38,699 nt of DNA from Flavobacteriaceae bacterium. GTDB lineage: Bacteria; Bacteroidota; Bacteroidia; Flavobacteriales; Flavobacteriaceae. This document shows, piece after piece, positions 1-11,300 of this stretch; the first letter of the stretch is position 1; each line of letters begins with the position of its first letter. Location of the stretch: contig PAAD01000050.1 in the NCBI GenBank assembly GCA_002698745.1, positions 35,933 through 74,631 on the forward strand. The letters are read 5' to 3'. Made by a program: the position numbers and the translations under genes. The notes beneath the pieces were generated by a model that was given only the letters and a program-made list of their open reading frames with translations, did not search any database and had not been told where the DNA came from.

Positions 1-299
1 AAAACACGGTGCGTGCCCAAAAAGCCATCAATGACAATTTCAAGTAATTCAATGTTGATTACAACAAAACCAACATAGACAATAACGTGCAGTAGTCCAG
101 ACAGCGGCTTGCGCACCATTTTTGATTGGCCAAGCGCAATGCGTGCCATGTGCAACCAACGTTTTTTGGGATTGTCAAATCTGTTAGCAGCAGTACCTAA
201 TTTTATATTGCGAATGATGCGGCGAATGTTGCGTGTAAACAATCCCACTAAGGAAAAGAAAAGTACTCCAAAGAATATATTTGACACGTAAGCGCCCAT
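1..299 (-). CDS. (Fe-S)-binding protein / heterodisulfide reductase-like membrane oxidoreductase, N-terminal part, runs off left edge
   Basis: Not in ORF track because truncated. Minus-strand ATG at 299 reads MGAYVSNIFFGVLFFSLVGLFTRNIRRIIRNIKLGTAANRFDNPKKRWLHMARIALGQSKMVRKPLSGLLHVIVYVGFVVINIELLEIVIDGFLGTHRV..., a membrane N-terminus typical of the (Fe-S)-binding protein found beside MlaD genes in Flavobacteria. Confidence 0.7.
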   Translation of the reverse strand, partial: MGAYVSNIFFGVLFFSLVGLFTRNIRRIIRNIKLGTAANRFDNPKKRWLHMARIALGQSKMVRKPLSGLLHVIVYVGFVVINIELLEIVIDGFLGTHRV

Positions 300-308
300 G
301 TTTTACTC

Positions 309-1250
309 TTATTTTTCAGGTTTTTCATACGTCTTATTCTTTTTGCCAAAGAGAGAAAAGTGGACGTATCTTTTTGGGTTAAGACGCAAGTCTTGCAACA
401 GCAGTTGTACTTGTACGTTGGTTTCGTTTAGTGCGTTTACTAGCGAATCGCTTTGAACGAGTTTCCCTAGGGTTCCTTCGCCTGCACTTACCTTGTTTGT
501 AATGTCTGATAGATTAATCGCAGAATGCTCAAGCATGCGTATGGTAGCAGCCAATGGTGCTTGTTGTAAAGAATCAGTTATGGCAGCAGCGTTTTCCGAA
601 GCACGTGCGAGTGCATCAAACGTATTGTTAAGGGCACCGTCAGTATCGTTGACAGAGCTACTAAGTGCATTTGTTAAGGTGGTTAGTGCGGCAGTGGTTT
701 CATTAAACTGGTCAATGGATTGACGCAAAGCCTCTTGACGTTCAACGTCCATGACATTTTTAAATGAAATCAATACAGAATCTGCGTGAACAATCATGCT
801 CTCAATTTTTTCTTGTAATGGTGATAATTTCTCGTTCACCAAATCTGTAAGCCCAGGGGCTACAGCAGTCTGAAGCGTGTCACCATATTCCGCATCAGCG
901 GCTTTGTCAAAGGCGGGTATAATGGCCAGGGCTTTACCCCCTATCAAACCAGACTCATAAATTTGTGCAATGCTGTTTTTGGAAAAAGGGAAATCGTTTT
1001 CTACCCTAAAAGTGACGAAAATTTTACCGCTAGGAAACATCAACTCACTATTCTCAACGAAGCCTACTTCATAACCATTAATCGTAACAGGCGTTCCGTT
1101 TAGCAATCCCTCAGTACTGTCATAAACCCCGTAAAACAATCGGTCAGAAACAAAAACATCGTTGGATTTGAGATAGCTAAAACCAATAAAAAATAAGCTT
1201 ATCCCAAAAATGAAGAGCAAGGCTGTTTTTATTTCATTAGAAAATTTCAA
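309..1250 (-). CDS. MlaD/MCE-domain family protein
   Basis: N-terminal TM followed by an MCE-like segment (YGVYDSTEGLLNGTPVTINGYEVGFVENSELM...) and a helical C-terminal tail. Confidence 0.85.
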   Translation of the reverse strand: MKFSNEIKTALLFIFGISLFFIGFSYLKSNDVFVSDRLFYGVYDSTEGLLNGTPVTINGYEVGFVENSELMFPSGKIFVTFRVENDFPFSKNSIAQIYESGLIGGKALAIIPAFDKAADAEYGDTLQTAVAPGLTDLVNEKLSPLQEKIESMIVHADSVLISFKNVMDVERQEALRQSIDQFNETTAALTTLTNALSSSVNDTDGALNNTFDALARASENAAAITDSLQQAPLAATIRMLEHSAINLSDITNKVSAGEGTLGKLVQSDSLVNALNETNVQVQLLLQDLRLNPKRYVHFSLFGKKNKTYEKPEK

Positions 1251-1300
1251 AATCGAAGTGTTTTTTCAAAAATACACAATATTTGTGCAGCTAAACAGGC

Positions 1301-2401
1301 TTATTTAGATTTCATTTCATGAGTTATTGACAGTTCTTTATTGCCTTCAAATGCCTTTATATATGCTCCTTTATAACCTTTTTTAGCAAGTTTTGATACT
1401 GCTCTTTTAGCCAATTTGTATGAAGAAAATGAGCCATAGTAATACCTGTAAAGACTACCCGTTTTGATGCGTGATATATCTGATAATCCCTTGAAATTAT
1501 AAGGTTTTAGTTCCATCTTTTTGGTGCTGGCAGCAATCTGAATTCGGAACGTAGTCGTCGATGTATTGCTGCTTGTTGGTGCGCTGCTGGTAGTTTCAAG
1601 TGGCAACGTATCCATAACAAGACCTGTGAATAAGGTACCGTCTAAAGAAGATTTATACTTCATAATTGCTTTGGCAATAGCCCTACTTATTTCGGTTTGA
1701 CCGCGCTTAGAGTTTAGATATGCGCCTTCTCTTGAATTGGTCAGAAAGCCTGTTTCAACTAACACACTTGGCATGTAGGTGTTGCGTAGCACCAAAAAAC
1801 CAGCTTGCTTTACGGTCCTGTTTTTTCGTTTAAGGTTTTTAACAAAACTCTCTTGAATATAATTTGCCGCTTCAATACTTTGGTTAAGATAATCTTCTTG
1901 CATCAACACCAAACTAATTACAGATTCGGGGTTATTGGGATCAAAACCCTCGTATTCTTGTTCATAATTGTCCTCCAAAAATATTACTGAGTTTTCTTTT
2001 TGAGAAATGCGAAAATTATCTTGATTACGATGTAGTCCTAAAACAAAAGTACCAGCACCATAGGCATCGGAATTATGGGCATCACAGTGAATGGAAACAA
2101 ATAAATCGGCTTTAGATTTATTGGCAATACGGGCTCTTCCATTTAGTGTGATGTAAACATCTGATTTTCTTGTGTAAACAATTTTCACCCCTTTTTCTTT
2201 TTCGAGAATAGTACCCGTTTTAAGCGCGATATTAAGCGCTATTTTTTTTTCATAATATTTATTACCTCTATTTCCAGGATCTTTTCCACCATGACCTGCA
2301 TCAATCACTACGGTAAAAAGCTTGTTATTTTGGGCATACAATTTGATCTGAAAGCTTAAAACAATAGCAGTTAATAATAAAGCAATTTTAATGAAGTGCA
2401 T
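1301..2401 (-). CDS. N-acetylmuramoyl-L-alanine amidase (Amidase_3) with C-terminal SPOR-like domain
   Basis: VVIDAGHGGKDPGNRG, SIHCDAHNSDA, VLVETGFLTN motifs; signal peptide; C-terminal FRIQIAAS...YRYYYGSFSSYKLAKRAVSKLAKKGYKGAYI. Confidence 0.93.
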   Translation of the reverse strand: MHFIKIALLLTAIVLSFQIKLYAQNNKLFTVVIDAGHGGKDPGNRGNKYYEKKIALNIALKTGTILEKEKGVKIVYTRKSDVYITLNGRARIANKSKADLFVSIHCDAHNSDAYGAGTFVLGLHRNQDNFRISQKENSVIFLEDNYEQEYEGFDPNNPESVISLVLMQEDYLNQSIEAANYIQESFVKNLKRKNRTVKQAGFLVLRNTYMPSVLVETGFLTNSREGAYLNSKRGQTEISRAIAKAIMKYKSSLDGTLFTGLVMDTLPLETTSSAPTSSNTSTTTFRIQIAASTKKMELKPYNFKGLSDISRIKTGSLYRYYYGSFSSYKLAKRAVSKLAKKGYKGAYIKAFEGNKELSITHEMKSK

Positions 2402-2418
2402 TCTGGATAAAATATGTG

Positions 2419-2426
2419 TATTTTTG
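2419..2426 (+). promoter_or_regulatory. putative Bacteroidetes -7 element (TATTTTTG) upstream of lptD
   Basis: Matches TAnnTTTG; ends 14 nt before the ATG at 2441. The -33 element is not clear. Confidence 0.35.
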
Positions 2427-2440
2427 GTGAATTCAAGTAA

Positions 2441-5065
2441 ATGTCCTTGTCAAAAGTAATACATTATTATGGCACCGCGTGTAAACAGCATTTTTGTTGT
2501 CTTATGCTTTTATTAAGTGTCCTGGGCTTTGCTCAAAAATCAGTTACTGACATAGCAGTTGTTGACACCACGTTTCAAGATAGTGTCATTGAAAAAAAAG
2601 ATGTATTAGTCGATAAAATCAAAAGACACGCCGATGGTTATATGATTGTAAACCGAAAGGAAAATAAGCTTTACATGTATGATGGTGCAGAATTATACTA
2701 CCAAGACATTGAGTTAAAGTCTGGGGTTATAGTATTAGATTACACCACTAATGAAGTTTCTGCAGGTCGCATAAAAGACTCGTTAGGAAATTTTATACAG
2801 CCGCCAGTATTTAAACAAGGAGTTGATGAGATTTTTCCAGATTCAATTCGCTTTAATTTTGATTCCAAAAAGGCTATTATTTGGAACTCTAGAAGTGAGC
2901 AACAGGGCATGAATGTTAAGGCAACTACAACAAAAAAACAAAACGATTCTGTTTACTATCTACGCAACGCCAAGATAACAACTGCTAAAGATGTAGACGA
3001 TCCAGAATATTATATCCGTGTTAGAACAGCAAAGTTTGTTCCCAAACGAAAAATGATTTCAGGTTTAAGCAACCTCTATATTGCCGACGTACCTACTCCT
3101 TTATTCTTACCTTTTGCATATTTTCCCATGACACAAAATCGTGCAACAGGGTTTTTATTCCCCACCATAGGTGAAAATTTTAACAGGGGCTATTTTCTTC
3201 AAAATGGCGGATACTATTTTGTAATAAACGACAATTTAGATGTTGCTACACTTGGTGATTACTACACTAATGGTAGTTATGGCTTTCGTGTAGAAAGCAA
3301 CTACAACAAACGTTACCGTTATAGAGGAAATTTTAGCTTTCGCTATGAAAATTTAATAAATGGTGAGCGCGGACTTCCAGATTATAGCAAATCTACCATA
3401 TTCAACCTTAGATGGTCGCATAGCAAAGACGGTAAATCAAATCCAAATAGTAGGTTTTCTGCATCTGTCAATCTAGGTGCCAGCGACTACTTTAGAGAGT
3501 CTCTTAATCAGATCAACACAACAAACTTTTTGAATAATACTTTGAACTCTTCAGTTTCATACACTAGAACGTTTCCCAAATATCCATCTGTAAACCTATC
3601 CTTATCGGCCACACATAGTCAGAACACACGCACGAAGACTGTAAATATGACTTTGCCCTCAATGACTGCCAATATGGAACGTATTTACCCGTTTGTTAAG
3701 CGTAACTCCATAAAGAAAGGAGTTTTACAAAATATAAATTTTCAATACAGCATGAGAGGTGACAATCGTATTAATACGACTGATGATATTATTTCTGAAA
3801 AAGGCTTATTTTATGGTGCTAAATCAGCAATGCAACACAATATACCAATTAATACCAATTTCAAAATAGCGAAACATTTTAATTTTACATTGGGGGGAAA
3901 CTATCAAGAGGTTTGGACCAATCAGACCACAAAAAAATATGATTATGATATAATTATCAATGCTATTCCCGAACAGGATACTATAACAGGTTTTGACCGA
4001 TTTGCACAATATAACTTTAGCATGGGTGCTAATACTACGCTTTATGGGGTGTTTAATTTTAAAGAGGATAAGAAAATCCAAAGCATACGTCACGTAATAA
4101 ATACAAACGTTAACTATAGTAACAGTCCGAGTTTTGAAAAGTATTACGACGAATACATCATTGATGCAGATGGAAATACCAGTGAATACACCCGATTTGA
4201 AGAAGGACTGTACGGCAGGCCTGGCAACACCAAATCTAGTTCAATAGGTATAACTATACGAAATAATTTGGAAGCCAAAATAAAGGATAAAGACTCAACA
4301 AAAACTGAACTTAAAAAAATTAAAATACTAAACAATTTAAATTTTAGTACAAATTATAATATAACAGCTGATTCCCTTCGGTGGAGTCCCATACGCATGA
4401 GCACAGTCATACCGCTCATGGACAACAAACTCAACATAAATGTTGGGGCAACATTTGATCCATATGCATTGGACGAAAACAAGCGACGTATAAATACCTT
4501 TAGCGCCAGCAATGGCGGCCCAGTTCTTAGAATGACAAGTGCAAACTTTAACTGGGGATATAATTTCAAAAGTAAGGGGGGTAAAAAGAATGACTCTGAT
4601 GAGAACAGCGGTGGAAATATTCCAGGCTTGAACAATAATAGGGCCTTAGATGAACAGAGGGATTTTGGTAATCCAGATGAAGTTGACGGTGAAGAATCGC
4701 AGGAGAAAAAAAATACTACCTTCTACACAACAAATATTCCATGGAGTATAAACTTGAAACATAGTTTTACATATTCAAATAATAAAGAGGAACGTCAAAT
4801 CAGTAACAACTCATTGATGGCATCAGCAAATGTGTCGCTTACACCAAAGTGGAAAGTTAATGTGTCTTCTGGTTATGACTTTAGAAATAAAGGTGTGACA
4901 TTTACCAATCTTGGTATTGATCGAGATCTTGACAGTTGGTCAATGAATATTTCTTGGACACCATTTGGAAACCGCGAATCATGGTTTTTCTTTATTGGTG
5001 TTAAATCTGGCATACTACGAGATTTAAAATACGAGAAACGGCGTGAACCAGATAAAAGACTTTAA
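2441..5065 (+). CDS. lptD: putative LPS-assembly protein LptD (OstA-like)
   Basis: Signal peptide, OstA-like N-terminal region (ADGYMIVNRKENKLYMYDGAELYYQDIELKSGVIVLDYTTNEVSA) and long beta-barrel (VPTPLFLPFAYFPMTQNRATGFLFPTIGE). Confidence 0.88.
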   Translation: MSLSKVIHYYGTACKQHFCCLMLLLSVLGFAQKSVTDIAVVDTTFQDSVIEKKDVLVDKIKRHADGYMIVNRKENKLYMYDGAELYYQDIELKSGVIVLDYTTNEVSAGRIKDSLGNFIQPPVFKQGVDEIFPDSIRFNFDSKKAIIWNSRSEQQGMNVKATTTKKQNDSVYYLRNAKITTAKDVDDPEYYIRVRTAKFVPKRKMISGLSNLYIADVPTPLFLPFAYFPMTQNRATGFLFPTIGENFNRGYFLQNGGYYFVINDNLDVATLGDYYTNGSYGFRVESNYNKRYRYRGNFSFRYENLINGERGLPDYSKSTIFNLRWSHSKDGKSNPNSRFSASVNLGASDYFRESLNQINTTNFLNNTLNSSVSYTRTFPKYPSVNLSLSATHSQNTRTKTVNMTLPSMTANMERIYPFVKRNSIKKGVLQNINFQYSMRGDNRINTTDDIISEKGLFYGAKSAMQHNIPINTNFKIAKHFNFTLGGNYQEVWTNQTTKKYDYDIIINAIPEQDTITGFDRFAQYNFSMGANTTLYGVFNFKEDKKIQSIRHVINTNVNYSNSPSFEKYYDEYIIDADGNTSEYTRFEEGLYGRPGNTKSSSIGITIRNNLEAKIKDKDSTKTELKKIKILNNLNFSTNYNITADSLRWSPIRMSTVIPLMDNKLNINVGATFDPYALDENKRRINTFSASNGGPVLRMTSANFNWGYNFKSKGGKKNDSDENSGGNIPGLNNNRALDEQRDFGNPDEVDGEESQEKKNTTFYTTNIPWSINLKHSFTYSNNKEERQISNNSLMASANVSLTPKWKVNVSSGYDFRNKGVTFTNLGIDRDLDSWSMNISWTPFGNRESWFFFIGVKSGILRDLKYEKRREPDKRL

Positions 5066-5074
5066 TTTAGTTAT

Positions 5075-5455
5075 ATGAAGACTATCATCAAAACAGACAA
5101 AGCACCTATGCCTATTGGACCATACAATCAAGCCATATTGGTAAATAATACCCTATATGCCAGTGGTCAGATAGCAATAAACCCTGCCACAGATGAATTA
5201 GTTACTGGAAACATCGTAGAAGAAACAAAACAAGTAATGGAAAACTTGGGTGCTGTGTTGGACGCAGCAGGTTTTCATTTTTCAAACGTTGTTAAGTGTA
5301 GCATATTTATTTTAAACATGAATGACTTTAGTGAAATAAACAAAGTATACAGCACTTATTTTGACAATCAAAATGCACCTGCTAGGGAAACCGTTCAGGT
5401 AACCATGCTCCCTAAGCATGTAAACGTAGAGATATCACTTATAGCAGTAGTCTAG
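5075..5455 (+). CDS. RidA family reactive intermediate/imine deaminase
   Basis: 126 aa; KAPMPIGPYNQAILVNNTLYASGQIAINP...ARETVQVTMLPKHVNVEISLIAV. Confidence 0.95.
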   Translation: MKTIIKTDKAPMPIGPYNQAILVNNTLYASGQIAINPATDELVTGNIVEETKQVMENLGAVLDAAGFHFSNVVKCSIFILNMNDFSEINKVYSTYFDNQNAPARETVQVTMLPKHVNVEISLIAVV

Positions 5456-6303
5456 GACATTTTTAAATGGTATTCCACTAAACCTTCAATTGGCTTTTTG
5501 TGTACACTACCAATAGTTAATCCCAAATCATTTAAGACTATTGTTAGCTCATCTTTAAGATAAAAAGCTATTGAGCCTATAAAATGTATAGGCAAACTTT
5601 TCGCGTTATCAAATTGTAGTATCTGATTTATTGCAAACAAATCAAATCCTTTTTTGATTAATTTTTGGCTATACTCATTTTCTTTATTTTCAATTAAGAA
5701 ACGAGCAAATGTTGCCAAATAAGTATTTGGGTTTGATTTTTTATAAAGGTTAGACTTGATAGACTCTGATGATAAATCAAATGACTCTTCAAAAATAGCA
5801 GCCATTTTCGCAGGTATTTTATTAAAATAATAATCACGCAATAACTGACGTCCAAAGTAATTTCCACTTCCATCGTCCATCAATATGTAACCCAATGAAT
5901 CTATTCGTTGTTCAACCTCTTGTCCATCAAAGTAACTACAGTTCGATCCAGTTCCGAGGATACAAACAATACTTTTTTCTCCAGGTTTAGTTACAGCATA
6001 AACAGCAGCGTAAGTATCTTCTTTAACCTCAATTATTGCGCTTGTAAAAATGCTTTGTAGCACTTTCTTTAGCAATACTCTAGGTGGCTTAGTACCACAA
6101 CCAGCACCGTAAAAATGAATGTAGTTCACAGATTTACGCTTGCGGTATAAGTCGTAATTATTAATGATACGTTCTTCAAGAATATGGTCGGAAAGCACTT
6201 GAGGATTTAGACCTAAAGTCTGCGTTTCGAAAAGCACATCATTTTGCGCATCAAGAGCAATCCAATCCGTTTTGGTTGAGCCGCTATCAATAATAAGTTT
6301 CAT
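5452..6303 (-). CDS. BadF/BadG/BcrA/BcrD-type ATPase, N-acetylglucosamine kinase-like
   Basis: MKLIIDSGSTKTDW phosphate-1 motif, ILGTGSNCSYFDG, GYILMDDGSGNYFGR. Confidence 0.88.
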   Translation of the reverse strand: MKLIIDSGSTKTDWIALDAQNDVLFETQTLGLNPQVLSDHILEERIINNYDLYRKRKSVNYIHFYGAGCGTKPPRVLLKKVLQSIFTSAIIEVKEDTYAAVYAVTKPGEKSIVCILGTGSNCSYFDGQEVEQRIDSLGYILMDDGSGNYFGRQLLRDYYFNKIPAKMAAIFEESFDLSSESIKSNLYKKSNPNTYLATFARFLIENKENEYSQKLIKKGFDLFAINQILQFDNAKSLPIHFIGSIAFYLKDELTIVLNDLGLTIGSVHKKPIEGLVEYHLKMS

Positions 6304-6307
6304 GTAA

Positions 6308-7315
<1,008 letters not shown>

Positions 7316-7327
7316 TTAATTATTTGT

Positions 7328-8326
7328 TTAAAGTCTCATTATTTCTGATACACGAACAAGCTCGTCATCAATTTTCGATTCACCCTTTATTGCTTTATCT
7401 AAAGGGGTTAATATAATTTTTCCGTTGCCAATTCCAATCATATGACCAGAAATACCTTTGCGCAGTTCTTCAACAGCTCGTAAGCCCATTCGGCTAGCCA
7501 GAACACGGTCAAAACAAGTTGGTGCGCCACCACGTTGCATATGTCCAAGCACAGAAACGCGTACCTCATAGTCAGGAAGATTTTCCTCTATGTGTTCAGC
7601 CAATTCAAATACATTTTTTCCAGTTTTATCACCCTCTGCAACCATAACAATACTTGAAAGCTTACCAGATTTTTTGGAACGCTTCAGCGATTGTAATAAA
7701 CGATCTAGCCCCATATCAGCTTCAGGTATTAATATTTCTTCAGCGCCAGCACCAATACCCGTATTTAATGCGATATGACCTGCATCACGACCCATTACTT
7801 CTACAAAGAATAAACGGTTATGTGAAATGGCAGTGTCTCTAATTTTATCTACTGCTTCAACAACTGTATTCATAGCAGTGTCATAACCTAAGGTGTGAGA
7901 GGTACCATAAATATCATTATCAATTGTTCCAGGAATACCAATAACAGGAATGCCAAATTCTTGCTGGAAAATTAAACCACCAGTAAAACTACCATCACCT
8001 CCAATAACTACAATCGCGTCAATACTATTTTTCCGTAAGTTGGCAAAGGCTTTTTCTCGTCCTTCCCTGGTTCTAAATTCTTCAGAACGAGCAGACTTTA
8101 GGATAGTACCACCTTTATTGATAATGTTATTTACACTTCTTGGTCCCAAAAGCTTGATACTTCCTTCAATCATACCCTGGTAACCTCTAAAAACACCAAA
8201 GCATTTAAGCTTATAAAAAGCTGCCGAACGAACTACCGATCTGATGGCGGCGTTCATGCCAGGTGCATCACCTCCAGAAGTGAGAACAGCAATGTTTGAA
8301 ATTTTGGCTGAATTAGTGGCTTTCAT
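7328..8326 (-). CDS. pfkA: ATP-dependent 6-phosphofructokinase
   Basis: IAVLTSGGDAPGMNAAIR, IVVIGGDGSFTGG, IPGTIDNDIYGTSHTLGYDTA. Start moved to MKATNSAKI at 8326 rather than the ORF-track start 8365. Confidence 0.95.
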   Translation of the reverse strand: MKATNSAKISNIAVLTSGGDAPGMNAAIRSVVRSAAFYKLKCFGVFRGYQGMIEGSIKLLGPRSVNNIINKGGTILKSARSEEFRTREGREKAFANLRKNSIDAIVVIGGDGSFTGGLIFQQEFGIPVIGIPGTIDNDIYGTSHTLGYDTAMNTVVEAVDKIRDTAISHNRLFFVEVMGRDAGHIALNTGIGAGAEEILIPEADMGLDRLLQSLKRSKKSGKLSSIVMVAEGDKTGKNVFELAEHIEENLPDYEVRVSVLGHMQRGGAPTCFDRVLASRMGLRAVEELRKGISGHMIGIGNGKIILTPLDKAIKGESKIDDELVRVSEIMRL

Positions 8327-8379
8327 CGTGTAAATTGCAGTACAAATTAACGAATAATCTCTCATTTTAACCTAATAAT

Positions 8380-11300
8380 TTAAGGTTTAATGTTGTCGTT
8401 ATTGTTAAAAATTTTATTGACCAGCTCTCTAAAAGAATCAAATCTGACTTGATAACCAACCCCAATACCTTGTGTATATCCCAATTCATCACCAAAATAT
8501 TGAAACTCATTTTCCTTATTAAATACTCGCGCACGGAGGTCTCCTTTTTTATTGAGCAAGAATTCAAGCTTTACATTTCCAATAATCATAGTCTCCTCTT
8601 CATTTCCTACAGGAACACCAACTTTGCCATCTATAAGAATGCGCTCATTGATATTGGTTGACAAGCTTACTCCTAATCTATCTTGATTTCTTATTGAAAC
8701 AGCATCGTTGCGATCACCTTGGAGGTAATCAATACCCAAATTCAATTTGTCATTTTCATTAGTAAATATATTGTCAAAAATGCCTGAGGCCTTTTGAAAA
8801 AGGTTGTTTGTTAACGTTTGACTAGAGATGGCTGCCAAAGAAACTTCATTAATAAAACTACCCTGCGAGAGTAATGAAATTGCTTGTAATTGCCTTCTTT
8901 CTTCATCATTTAATCTGTAGTTTAGTTCGTTTCTAACGATACCCGAAGCATTAGGGAAATTGATCTCAAAAGTTGGTGTTTCAGGACTAAGCAAGTTTCC
9001 AAACAGCGTGATAGAAACATCTGTAGGCATCTTTTGACTAATATTATCACTATCCAAAAGAACTGCTGGGTTAGCCCCACCCGGAACCTCATAAACGGCT
9101 TGCATATTAATTTGAGCACCATACGGATCACCCTCCCAAAAAATAACACCACCAGGCTTTAAGCGAAAAGTTTTATCAATAAGTCCAAGGTTCTTAAAGT
9201 TGTATATTCCCTCAAGGGCGATAAAGTCACCCCACATAGCAAACGAACCCGCTGTGTCTATTTCCAATAGTAAACTACCTGCACCACGTCCACGTAAAAA
9301 ACTTTTTGTCTCTGGATCAACCACAATTTCAACCTCTGCTTCCTGCGTAACATCTAATTCAAAATTTAATTGCAACCCTTTTAGCCTTTTAGGCTCAGCT
9401 GCATCAGGGTCTAATTCAGTTTGTTTATCTACAAAATTGATGAAAGATACATCTCCTATTTTAGTGTCATATTGTATGGGGATAAAAATATTGGTACCGG
9501 TTGAGGTTTCACCCACAACATCTATTTGCATATTTGAAAAAGCTCCATGTAGATGGGCATCACCATCAAAAAATGCATTGCCATAATACAATGATTCTTC
9601 AGTAAAAGTTGTGTTAAGGACCTCAAGCTGTTTAGCGTTTATGTTCATATCCAACCCCCAATTTGAAAAAGACTTATGTGTAAGTAATCCTTGGAGATTG
9701 GCTGTTTGTTTGCTACCTGAACTAAAACCAGATCGATTGATCTTAATTACATCCTCAGTAAATCGAAATGGAACAGTTTCTGTAAATTTATAAAGCGTAT
9801 TTAAATAAGGAACACCCAATGTCAGGTCATTAACAAAAATTGATCCTGTTGGAATGATTTTACCAGCTTTGGAGGACAAATGCAGGTTACCATTAGCTTT
9901 TCCATTAAAAGGTGAAAAAATATCGCTTGTAAGACCTGAAATTAAAGACAGATTGTAATCCGAAAATGCAATGTCAACCTCCCAATCAGTAAAGGAATTT
10001 CCTACACCTAAGATTCCAGTAGCAAGAAAAACATCATTTCCTTCATCAGAAATTTGTAATTCCAATTGATAATTCTGATTTTCTTTATTTGATTGTAGTA
10101 AAAGTTCCGCTTCTCCAAGAGGTACACCATTTAACGCCAATTCAGAAAAATCCAAATTCGAGTTCCCATCAAAACCATATGGTGATTGCTGGATATTGAG
10201 AAATCCATTAATGGTTCCCTCCCACTTATCTTTTTGAAAAGATAGCAGATCACTCATGTAAACATTCGAAAATTTCATATCTAAAGAAAAAGAATCACTA
10301 CCTTTTTGTCTGGCTTCGGCAGTAATAGCAGAGTTGTCCGTCATAAAATTTAGATTACTAAAAGCAAAGTCGTTTTTATTTGCAACAACCAGGGTGGGAT
10401 TTCCATTTTGTTTATCAATTATCCAGCGTTTTTTGTTAAATAAAAGTTCTGCATCTTTTATTTCTAAAATGGCCTGGGAGGAATCATTAATAGTAAATGC
10501 CATGTTGATGATATTTGCCTGATCAAATGCTTTTGAATGTTTATATTCAATACGACCATACAACTTATCTGAAACGTGAGCATTAATCCATTTGACATCA
10601 AATAAATTGCCCTCAGGATTTTCAATTTTATCAATACTGATGTTTGAATGGTAAAAAGGCTGAGTGGTATCAATTATCAATGATAAGCCGGTTAATTGGG
10701 TTTTATTTATACCAATACTAGGAGCACGAATGTCAAGTTCAAAAAGTGAATCATCTGGTTTAATACTACCCTTTATAAACGTATTGTTATCCAAAGAAAC
10801 CACACCTTTGAAAAGTGCAGAAGCAATTTTTCCTCTCAAGTTAAAGTTAAAATCTACATGTTGGTTGGGAGAAATAGGCAATGGTTTATAATTTTCAAAT
10901 TGACTACCCAAAGCATTTTTTGCGAGGACTCCTAACTCTGATGGTTTAAAGTTGCCAATCAAAATACCTGTTGCCACATCTTCAGAACTTATATTTACCA
11001 AACGCAGTCCATTTGTAAGCCTGGACTGGGCTGACAAGGATGAAAACAAATAGGTTTCAGTTGGCGTTTCAAGTACACCCTCGTCTATGTACAAATCCCC
11101 TATCATTTCGTCAATATTGTTTCCTTGGAGGGCCAAATCAACAGAACCAGAAAATACACCATCTATACCATTAGATAACCAACCTAAAGCACTAAAATCG
11201 GCGTACTCAATATCAGCATTAAATGAAAAATTTCTTGTTTCCGAGGCAAAATCTACTTGACCATTTAAATCAATTGCGATGGACTTATCCGAAATACTCA

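Noticed and set aside
109-291. 60-aa + strand ORF at left edge
   Set aside because: Antisense to the clear N-terminus of the Fe-S-binding membrane protein on the minus strand.
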